From contig JACPYM010000082.1 of the NCBI GenBank assembly GCA_016196035.1, positions 1 to 39,241 on the forward strand: 39,241 nt of DNA. The letters run 5' to 3'. Shown one piece after another: positions 32,470 through 39,241 of the stretch. A program made the translations under genes and the position numbers. Below the pieces are notes generated by a model. The model made no database searches, was not told where the DNA came from, and was given only the letters and a program-made list of their open reading frames with translations. Within the stretch, counting starts at the first letter, position 1. Each line of letters starts with the position of its first letter. This stretch comes from Acidobacteriota bacterium. GTDB lineage: Bacteria; Acidobacteriota; Blastocatellia; RBC074.

Positions 32470-34977
32470 TCAGAATTGAGGCGCGATGTAACGCACGCTG
32501 GCGAGTTCGGCCAGCGCCGCCAGCTTCTCCACCGGCAATCTGCCGATGAGAAATTTTGAGTTGGCTGGGTTGAGCACGATTTCAACGCCGAGCTTTTGCA
32601 ATTCGGCCAGCACCGCCGCCGATTTCTCGGTCAGGTGGATTTGCAGTTCAGCTTTGCCCGCGTGCACGAATTTGAGTTCGGCGGTGGCGGCTTGTATGGA
32701 ACTGGTTTGCAACCGTACCAGCAAGGCTGCGATGGCCGGGTGCAGTTTGGCGTTGTGCCGCGGGTCTTTTGTCATAGGATGCGGCGGTTCAGGCGACGGT
32801 GATGTTGCCACCGTAGCGTTAGTGGCTGGCCGATTGGGCAGATAGACATTCCCAATATTTCGTTCGTGAAGCCCCATTATTGCCTGTTTTTCGTCCTTAG
32901 CAGTGTCCAGATCGAAGAATGAACCGGCAAAGCCTGAAATGCCGCCGTTGACGCTGATAGTTTGGCGTCCTTTTTCTTTCAACTGAGCATCAATATCCAC
33001 TACTTCACCGGACAAGCCTTTGCGGCTCACACCCTCCGGCAATTCCACCGGCACATCCACCCGGCGCGGCACGCCGCCTTCCGTCACCATCGTCTCTTCG
33101 ACCGCGACAAACGAAGTGAATTGCGTCAGCAGCCGGAAATCCAGGCCGAGTTGCGTGATGGCCTCGCGCACTTCGGGTTTGGCGTTGCCGTTTTGCAAGC
33201 CCTGAAAATCTTCGCTCATCAGCCGGTCAATGCGCGTGCATGCCCAAAGCGTCGCTAGCACGTCGTGTTCCGGCTGTTGGTCGGGCAGTTCGATTTGCAG
33301 TTCGCGCACGAATGGCTGACCCGCTAGCTTGCCACGCAAGCGCACGGTACCGCGCGCGCCTTGGGTGTAGCGGCCCGTCAAAATCAACGGCTTTGCGCTG
33401 AACAAATCGGGAATGCGTTGCGGATAAACATCCGTCACCGGCAAGCCGCCCCAATCGAGTTCGATGTCGGTCAGCAGCGGGTTGCGCACCCTTTCGTGAA
33501 AGCGTTTGGCCGCCGCCGAACCATCGTCTTGCAAGCTGACGTATTCGACCTCGCCGCGCCCGTGTTCAGCCATTTTGTCGAGCAGGAAGCGATTCACCGA
33601 CGAGCCGATGCCGAAGGAAAAGACGCGCGCGTTCGGATGCTTTTGCACTTCGCCGATGATCTCGAAATCGTTGCCGACATAACCGTCGGTGATGAAACAC
33701 ACGATGCGCAGGTGGTCTTGCTTGTCGCTGGGGTCAAGCGCCGCGCGAATGGCTTTCATCATCTCGGTGCCGCCGCTGCCTTCGCGCGTTTCCAAAAAGG
33801 CCTGGGCTTTGGCGAGATTCGCGCGCGTGGCGGCGACGGGTTCGGGAAACAGGATGTGCGTGTCGCCGGAAAACGTGATTAGGTTGAAGGTGTCTTGCGG
33901 ATAGAGCGCGTCGAGGGCCAGCCGCATCGTCTCTTTGGCTTTCTCAAGCGGGAAGCCGCTCATCGAACCCGAGGTGTCGAGCACGAAGACCAATTCTTTC
34001 GGCGTGACATCCTTGGCCGTCACGCGCTCCGGCGGTTGCAACAGCAGTGAGAAGAAACCACCCGCGTTGCGTCGATGCGCCAGCAGCGCGTCATTGATCT
34101 TTTGGCCCGCGACATCGAATTTGAGAATGAAATCTTTGTTGGGAATCGTTTGCTGATTGCGCAAGCGCACGTTGGCGTGGTTGGGGGCCGGGCGCTCGAT
34201 GTCCACTTCGTGCAAGGTGGATTTCAAACTGTCGAGTGGCACGCCCGTGTCCACGTTGACCGAAATTGAAATGTCGTGCCCGGCGCGCGTGCCTTCAGGC
34301 GTAACGGGCGGCGTGATGCGCGAGGCGTCAGGAACTTCGGAAGTATCAGGCGCGGCTTGCGGATTCGGTTGCGCCAGGGGCTGACCCGGAATGTAGCGCG
34401 GGCCGACGACCATCGGGAAGACGAATTCATACGTGCCTTCTGCGTATTTCAAAAACTCCACGTAACTGATCGTCACCTTGACCGTTGCGCCAGGCAAGAT
34501 GTTGGCGACGGCCTGGGTGAAGATGTTCGGACGTTCTTGATCGAGCAGGCTGGCGATCTGGCCGGCGTTGCGCGCGGCTTCGTAAACGGCGCGCGCTTCT
34601 TCGCGGCGTTTGATCTGGCCTTTGATGGTGCGTTCGCCGATGCGCATGGTCATATCGTCTACGGCGGCGTTTTGCGGCAGAGGGAAGACGTAAACGGCTT
34701 CGATCTTGTCGCTGTAGGGATTGTGGAATTCCTGGGTGACGGTGACGCGCGCCAGCGAACCGGTGACGCTGGCTTGCACGTCGGTGTGTTTGAGCGGACA
34801 CGCGCCGCGCGCCTGGCCCGTGCTGTCGAGCGCTTGCAACGCGCCTTGCGTAACTTTGCCGGGGGCGGCGGCGGTCGTGCCGGGATCGTTAAAGGGCAGC
34901 AGTTCGGGCAGGCATAAATAGCCGCACAGAAACAGCGCCAAAGTGCAGAGCAGGGAAGTCGCAATACGTCGTTTCAT
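32470..34977 (-). CDS. VIT and VWA domain exported protein
   Basis: The 835-residue protein has an N-terminal membrane or signal segment (about 6-24). A VIT domain (about 60-190) includes VTVTQEFHNPYSDKIEAVYV and RREEARAVYE, and a VWA domain (about 325-500) has an intact MIDAS, DTSGSMSG near 333-340. A C-terminal region of about 300 residues follows. The order matches inter-alpha-trypsin inhibitor heavy-chain-like proteins of bacteria, which bind ligands or metal at the surface. AAGGAG precedes the ATG at 34977. The stop codon abuts a palindromic element. It is divergent from ndk across 386 bp. Confidence 0.9.
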   Translation of the reverse strand: MKRRIATSLLCTLALFLCGYLCLPELLPFNDPGTTAAAPGKVTQGALQALDSTGQARGACPLKHTDVQASVTGSLARVTVTQEFHNPYSDKIEAVYVFPLPQNAAVDDMTMRIGERTIKGQIKRREEARAVYEAARNAGQIASLLDQERPNIFTQAVANILPGATVKVTISYVEFLKYAEGTYEFVFPMVVGPRYIPGQPLAQPNPQAAPDTSEVPDASRITPPVTPEGTRAGHDISISVNVDTGVPLDSLKSTLHEVDIERPAPNHANVRLRNQQTIPNKDFILKFDVAGQKINDALLAHRRNAGGFFSLLLQPPERVTAKDVTPKELVFVLDTSGSMSGFPLEKAKETMRLALDALYPQDTFNLITFSGDTHILFPEPVAATRANLAKAQAFLETREGSGGTEMMKAIRAALDPSDKQDHLRIVCFITDGYVGNDFEIIGEVQKHPNARVFSFGIGSSVNRFLLDKMAEHGRGEVEYVSLQDDGSAAAKRFHERVRNPLLTDIELDWGGLPVTDVYPQRIPDLFSAKPLILTGRYTQGARGTVRLRGKLAGQPFVRELQIELPDQQPEHDVLATLWACTRIDRLMSEDFQGLQNGNAKPEVREAITQLGLDFRLLTQFTSFVAVEETMVTEGGVPRRVDVPVELPEGVSRKGLSGEVVDIDAQLKEKGRQTISVNGGISGFAGSFFDLDTAKDEKQAIMGLHERNIGNVYLPNRPATNATVATSPSPEPPHPMTKDPRHNAKLHPAIAALLVRLQTSSIQAATAELKFVHAGKAELQIHLTEKSAAVLAELQKLGVEIVLNPANSKFLIGRLPVEKLAALAELASVRYIAPQF

Positions 34978-35363
34978 GGTTTACTCCTTCTTTGAACACA
35001 CTCGTGCCAAGCAGTGCACGAGGACACTTCCAACAAAAGAGGGCATCGTTGTGATTGATGATGTCGGCTGACCGACTGATCTGACCGACTGATTTGAATA
35101 GACACGCAATCGGGGGGGTTGGTTCCAAACTCTCCGCGCAAAAGAACGCGGGCGGTGCGGCTGGCTTGCAGGAAAATACGGTACCGCGCGCGTCAGCAAG
35201 TGGAGCCTTGCCATTGTGTTCATTGGTTGCAAGTGCCAGGCAGCCGCTTGCTAACGCGCGCGGTACCGCATTGGTGGCGCAGATTTTTGATCGGCTGGGT
35301 TGGGATGCTATGATGCGCGCCTGCTTCATCATCAATTCAACTTACAAGTGAGGACTTTTCAAA
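34978..35363. other. 386-bp divergent region between the VIT/VWA and ndk genes
   Basis: No gene seen. It holds a direct tandem duplication of 13 bp (CTGACCGACTGAT) at 35068-35093 and a 23/25 inverted repeat at 35179-35268. Both flanking promoters should be here. GTGAGGA ahead of 35364 serves as the ndk ribosome binding site. Confidence 0.55.
35179..35268. repeat. inverted repeat upstream of ndk
   Basis: Arms 35179-35203 and 35244-35268 match at 23 of 25 positions. The outer end contains the self-complementary CGGTACCG and an alternating GC stretch. It lies about 95 nt upstream of the ndk ATG, unlike most elements here, which follow stop codons. Confidence 0.85.
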
Positions 35364-35786
35364 ATGGCAGAACCGACGATGACCTTTGCCATCATCAAAC
35401 CCGACGCGGTGCGCGCGGGCAACGCAGGCAATATCATTCAACGCATCAACGACAATGGCTTCAAGATTCGCGCCATGAAGCTGATCCACATGTCCAAACC
35501 CGTCGCCGAAGGCTTTTATGACGTACATCGCGCGCGGCCTTTCTTCGGCGAACTGGTCGAATTCATGACCAGCGGGCCGAGCGTCGTGCTGGCGCTGGAA
35601 AAAGAAAACGCCCAGCCCGCCTGGCGCGATCTAATGGGGCCGACCGACGCGACCAAAGCGCCGAAGGGCACCATTCGCGGCGATTTCGGCACGAGCATGG
35701 GCGAGAATGCTACGCACGGCTCCGACTCGCCGGAGAATGCCAAGATCGAGTTGAGCTACTTTTTCAACGCGACGGAGTTTTGTTAA
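35364..35786 (+). CDS. ndk: nucleoside diphosphate kinase
   Basis: The 140-residue enzyme moves the terminal phosphate between nucleoside triphosphates through a phosphohistidine. Conserved blocks are TFAIIKPDAV, the Kpn loop with MGPTDATKAPKGTIRGDFG, and the active-site NATHGSDS with H118. The length is normal. GTGAGGA lies ahead of the ATG. A compound palindrome follows the stop codon. Confidence 0.96.
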   Translation: MAEPTMTFAIIKPDAVRAGNAGNIIQRINDNGFKIRAMKLIHMSKPVAEGFYDVHRARPFFGELVEFMTSGPSVVLALEKENAQPAWRDLMGPTDATKAPKGTIRGDFGTSMGENATHGSDSPENAKIELSYFFNATEFC

Positions 35787-35797
35787 AGGCTGAAGGC

Positions 35798-35945
35798 TGA
35801 GTACACCGGAAACTAAGTTTCTTGGCATTTTAAGCTCACCTTGTAGTAACGAATTTATTCGTTACGCGCTGGGACGTAACGAATAAATTCGTTACTACAA
35901 GGTGAGGCCGCAATTCTAAAAGAACTTAGTTAGCCGTGTACTGAG
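35798..35945. repeat. outer palindrome interrupted by another palindrome, downstream of ndk
   Basis: The left segment at 35798-35822 is nearly complementary to 35922-35945 (about 22 of 25). It is split by an unrelated perfect 32-bp inverted repeat, 35835-35866 and 35875-35906, with an 8-nt loop. The inner arm has its own 8-bp hairpin (GTAACGAAtttaTTCGTTAC) and is AT-rich, unlike the outer element. The simplest reading is that the inner element inserted into the outer one. A further 8-bp hairpin follows at 35945-35971. Confidence 0.8.
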
Positions 35946-35991
35946 GGATGAAGGCTGAAAAGTTTCATCCCTCACCCCTCATCCCACAATC

Positions 35992-36669
<678 letters not shown>

Positions 36670-36795
36670 TATTTCGCCGCCCGGACGCCTTGCCGCCATT
36701 TGCGCGCCCAGCCCCCTCGACTATACTGCCCCCGCTCCGTTAAGGGAGTTGCCACAGCATCACATTCAACACTACGAAAAATAAGGGGTACGGCC

Positions 36796-37164
36796 ATGAC
36801 TTATCGCACACACCTTGATCACAAGATTTGGTTGACGCTGAGCCTGACGCTCGGCTTACTGGCCTGCTGTTTTGCAAGCTGGCGTGCGGGTGCGCGCGAA
36901 CCGCGTCCGCTTTTGTCAGAACACAATCCACAACAACGTGCACTGGCTGGCAAGGCGCAGGCGCTTGCGGGCGTGCTCAATGCCGATGGCACGGTGAAGC
37001 CGGGTCTGGCGGGGAGTTTTGATGCGAGTGGGTATCGGATGGAGTATACGGCGACGGGGGCCCACGCTTTGTCCAGGCAGCGGCTTGCATGGGACACACA
37101 GTTCTGGTTGAACAACGGGGTGAATGGCTCCGTCAGAGCCTCACCCACAGCGGTTCCGACCTGA
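36796..37164 (+). pseudogene. truncated exported protein, N-terminal part of a larger beta-propeller-type protein
   Basis: An AAGGGG site and signal peptide precede the 122-codon frame. From residue 45 on, VLNADGTVKPGLAGSFDASG and MEYTATG look like the N-terminal leader of long acidobacterial propeller proteins, and WDTQFWLNNGVNGSV resembles the first repeat. The match then fails: the continuation (SGSDL) is found in another frame just before the stop at 37164. So the gene is frameshifted or is only the head of a lost gene. This assignment rests on memory of the protein class. Confidence 0.5.
37118..37146. repeat. 11-bp hairpin with bulge at the start of an AAC-rich segment
   Basis: GGGTGA (37118-37123) pairs with TCACCC (37141-37146), and GGCTC (37126-37130) with GAGCC (37136-37140), leaving a 2-nt bulge and a 5-nt loop. 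On the minus strand the stop codon of the AAC-rich fragment lies in its loop. No T-run is present. Confidence 0.6.
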
Positions 37165-37306
37165 AGTCGTTGCCGCCGTCGTTGTAGTGGTTGAATCGGT
37201 GGTTTGAACGCGCGTTGTTGCTGGAAGCCGTGTGGTTGTGGCTCACGGATTTGCCGTTCGTGTTATCGTCAATCTGTATCGCGCGGCGGAGGGCAAATAG
37301 TTAAAT
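37133..37306 (-). pseudogene. AAC-rich 5'-truncated gene end, variable-repeat-like
   Basis: Read on the minus strand this gives about 55 residues ending FRSEPLWVRL and a stop, with nine AAC codons in the central third (SSNNARSNHRFNHYNDGGND). A dense run of AAC followed by FR resembles the ends of formylglycine-enzyme-like C-type lectin proteins and the template or variable repeats of diversity-generating retroelements. It has no start; an in-frame stop lies just before it, next to the palindrome at 37313. No reverse transcriptase is in the window, so this is a weak candidate. Confidence 0.3.
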
Positions 37307-37312
37307 CACAAC

Positions 37313-37421
37313 CTAGTACTCCATCAAGCTGTAAGTGATGGATGCTGAGAGCGCATCCGGGATGTAGGGCGGGATTAAATCCCGCCCTACATCCCTCATT
37401 TTCAGCTTGATGGAGTACTAG
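37313..37421. repeat. nested palindromic elements
   Basis: Positions 37313-37331 and 37403-37421 are a perfect 19-bp inverted repeat. Inside is a second perfect 18-bp palindrome, 37359-37376 and 37378-37395, with a 1-nt loop and a different sequence. The inner element may have inserted into the loop of the outer one. Confidence 0.85.
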
Positions 37422-37479
37422 TGGATTTTATCGTTTAGAGTATTGACAGGTGCGGGCAAGGAGTTTATAAGCTGCTTTC

Positions 37480-37520
37480 AGCTTCGATAGTTATAGGCTA
37501 ACTCATTCAATATCGAAGCT
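37480..37520. repeat. 10-bp inverted repeat
   Basis: AGCTTCGATA (37480-37489) is complementary to TATCGAAGCT (37511-37520), loop 21 nt. It lies in the AT-rich patch upstream of the gene at 37742 and could be a regulatory site or a hairpin. Confidence 0.6.
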
Positions 37521-37653
37521 ACTCTCTGAAAAATAGAAAGCCTATTAAACGCAGTCAGCTAAATTCGTTTTTTTGCTTTTATTTTACTTCTTAGCAATTT
37601 TCACTGTTCTTTCTGGTTGGATCAAACAGTTCTTGCCCCGCATAAAACATCTA

Positions 37654-37697
37654 ACGTTTTACAGAAGCTTCTGATGGCAGAAGCTTCTGTAAAACGT
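37654..37697. repeat. perfect 20-bp palindrome upstream of the gene at 37742
   Basis: Positions 37654-37673 and 37678-37697 pair perfectly with a 4-nt loop, and the arm contains the palindrome CAGAAGCTTCTG. It ends 44 nt before the ATG at 37742, so it could be a terminator for upstream transcripts or a structure in the leader. Confidence 0.88.
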
Positions 37698-37741
37698 GTG
37701 CAGCAGAGCTTTGTTGTTTTTATATAAAGGAGGATCAAGTC

Positions 37742-38551
37742 ATGAATTGGTATACGTTTCGCAACGTACTGCTTGTATTGATTGTCTGTTTGAGCAGTCT
37801 AGGGTCAGTCTCATTGAGAAAGCAGTCAACCACGCTACCGAAAGTCTTGGCTTCAAAACCTGCCCAAAAAAGTAGTGCCCCGGTAATAACAATGGCCTCT
37901 GGCTTTCAGGTAGTCGAGTTTAAGCAGGTTGACCGAAAAGTCAGCATGGTCTTGCTCAATAGCTACACAAAAAACATTACGGCCTATATTTTGACAGCCA
38001 CAAGCCCTGATATTGCCAGCGCCATACTTACTCACAGTATGGACTTGATTGACATGAGCCCAGAAGACGGAGGGGTAATACACACCGGTGCCAAGACAGT
38101 TTTTGAAGGAGAAATCTATGGCCCAGCCGAGCAATGCAATCTGACAATACGCGCTGTAGTTTTTGAAGACTTTACTGCTGACGGTGAAGAGCGGTATGTA
38201 AAAGAAATACTCGACAACCGCCAGGGAAGGCAAGCATTGATTAACACGGTGTTACCTAAGATTCGATTACTTGCGCACATTACCGAACAGCCCGTTTCTC
38301 TAGCTCATAGCAGCTTCTCAAGTCAACTGACTGAAGCAAAAGAATTCGTAGCTTCTATAGCTAATAATCAAAGGCCGAAAGGATTCTCTGATATGATGAC
38401 TGGGGGGTATTGGAAGGAAGCAGATGCGATTCGCCTTCGCCTTGAAGAAGTTGATAAGGATGTTCAGTCAGGAGACACTAATAGAATTAAGTTTAGGACG
38501 TTGCGACTTGAAAGCCTTCTTGAAAAGCTGCGAGATAGACTTTATCCCTAA
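37742..38551 (+). CDS. exported protein of unknown function
   Basis: The 269-residue protein has a signal peptide (about 1-25) and no family I recognise. The middle region (about 50-160) looks like a beta-rich domain (ASGFQVVEFKQVDRKVSMVL, then YILTATSPDIASA) and the C-terminal 90 residues are helical. A strong AAAGGAGG site at 37727-37734 and AT-richer codons set it apart from the rest of the window. It is the first of two secreted unknowns, with the next gene 38 nt downstream, so they probably form an operon. Confidence 0.75.
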   Translation: MNWYTFRNVLLVLIVCLSSLGSVSLRKQSTTLPKVLASKPAQKSSAPVITMASGFQVVEFKQVDRKVSMVLLNSYTKNITAYILTATSPDIASAILTHSMDLIDMSPEDGGVIHTGAKTVFEGEIYGPAEQCNLTIRAVVFEDFTADGEERYVKEILDNRQGRQALINTVLPKIRLLAHITEQPVSLAHSSFSSQLTEAKEFVASIANNQRPKGFSDMMTGGYWKEADAIRLRLEEVDKDVQSGDTNRIKFRTLRLESLLEKLRDRLYP

Positions 38552-38589
38552 ATGAACGTCTTGCATAATTTTATGTTAGGAGAATGGCT

Positions 38590-39173
38590 ATGAAAAAGAG
38601 CTTGATCTACACTTTTTACTGTTCATGTTTGTTTTGTTTGCGACCTTGCTGGGCATTTTTAATGAGGTAACAGCCGCCACTGGTCTCTGTAGCGTAGAGT
38701 ATCTTCACCCGTTACCGTCGCCTGTGCTTAATGTGACAGGTACGCCAAGCATTTTTAAGTTAAATGGTATTTTACGTCACTCCTTTCAACAGCTTCAGAA
38801 ATCACAGGGGTTGACGGTTTATTGGCAATATGGAGGCACAAGAAACTATAATTTTAGTGCATCTGGGGAGGCGACGCGCGTTTTACAATATGGTGTTTGT
38901 ACTGATCAAACTACGCCGAGCTTCCTGTGGGAATGTTGGCCAGATTTTATGGGGCCATACGACTTTTCATCTTGTCAGGATCATACGCAACGACTTACAG
39001 TTGTTGTAAATGATAGGGGGTTTGACCGATATTCATTGGCTCCTAATCAATTCGCGTTATGCTCTAGCTCTAACGAGACAGCACAGGGAATAGTTAAGTT
39101 TGCTGATCCCATCGAATTTTGTGGGTCAGCATCTATGGCCGCCGAGCGAAGCGGCAATCAGCAAGTTGTGTAA
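38590..39173 (+). CDS. exported protein of unknown function, frame broken in the signal peptide
   Basis: The body (from the ATG at 38625) is a 182-residue frame with paired cysteines and no recognised family. The better start is the ATG at 38590, with AGGAG about 8 nt upstream, but it is one base out of frame. Adding one T to the five-T run at 38613-38617 joins the two into a good signal peptide (MKKSLIYTFLLFMFVLFA, then TLLGIFNEVTA). So there is a one-base deletion there: a sequencing error, slippage or true inactivation. Without repair, translation from 38625 would still give a signal-like start. The mature part is beta-rich with four or more cysteines, suggesting disulfides outside the cell. 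Confidence 0.6.
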
Positions 39174-39241
39174 CCAATTCTGGTGATAAACAAAACCGTT
39201 CAAATCCGCAAAGGGCGAGTGACGCGTCGGGTCACGGCGGC

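Larger units (their letters stand above)
37165..37741. other. 577-bp region of debris and palindromes
   Basis: It holds the AAC-rich minus-strand fragment, the nested palindromes at 37313-37421, and two further inverted repeats (37480-37520 and 37654-37697). From about 37425 rightward it turns AT-rich. A strong AAAGGAGG site just ahead of 37742 marks the next gene. I see no other gene. Confidence 0.6.

Overview
The window looks like a piece of an Acidobacteriota chromosome, probably class Blastocatellia or a near relative. The clues are high GC content with GC-rich codon use, an ECF sigma factor of the TIGR02999 type fused by overlap to a Ser/Thr kinase, two DUF3857 transglutaminase-fold proteins, BACON and VIT/VWA surface proteins, and a mix of intergenic palindrome families typical of that phylum. 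Taxonomy is inferred from gene content only. No rRNA, tRNA, CRISPR array, transposase, integrase or phage gene was seen.

Layout. 143-2191: a small membrane protein and homoserine dehydrogenase. 2349-9528: a signalling block with an ECF sigma factor, a Ser/Thr kinase fused to an AAA-like/STAND-type NTPase, a second AAA-like NTPase with a membrane segment and 14 WD40 repeats, a small protein overlapping a retropepsin-like protease, and a relic of a second WD40 gene end. 9649-10902: type II NADH dehydrogenase. 11520-12491: a secreted homologue of the plant EXORDIUM/PHI-1 family. 12606-14853 (minus): an OmpR/HK two-component system. 15204-22610 (minus): CutA, DUF2007, DapF, a PfkB kinase, a TPR-like exported protein, MTA phosphorylase, a parvulin lipoprotein, methylmalonyl-CoA epimerase, a coiled-coil protein and MeaB. 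22814-28773: a DUF4126 membrane protein, an inactive-looking and an active-looking DUF3857 protein, and a membrane-anchored unknown. 29277-34977: a hydrazine-synthase-alpha-like c-type cytochrome with three BACON domains, convergent with a VIT/VWA protein. 35364-36669: Ndk and a lone ABC ATPase. 36796-39241: gene debris followed by an AT-richer patch with two secreted unknowns.

The dominant unexplained structure is intergenic. Almost every gap holds a long inverted repeat with arms of roughly 14-37 bp, often perfect and mostly unrelated in sequence to the others. In many of them each arm contains its own short hairpin, so the whole is two inverted REP-like units (a REPIN-type layout). Many start within a few bases of a stop codon, one supplies a stop codon, and two appear nested inside others. 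No RAYT or other transposase is present, so the mobilising enzyme would have to be elsewhere.

The other candidate system is the sigma / kinase-STAND / STAND-WD40 / retropepsin block. Its parts fit a regulated sensor-NTPase cascade, but its function is inferred from layout only.
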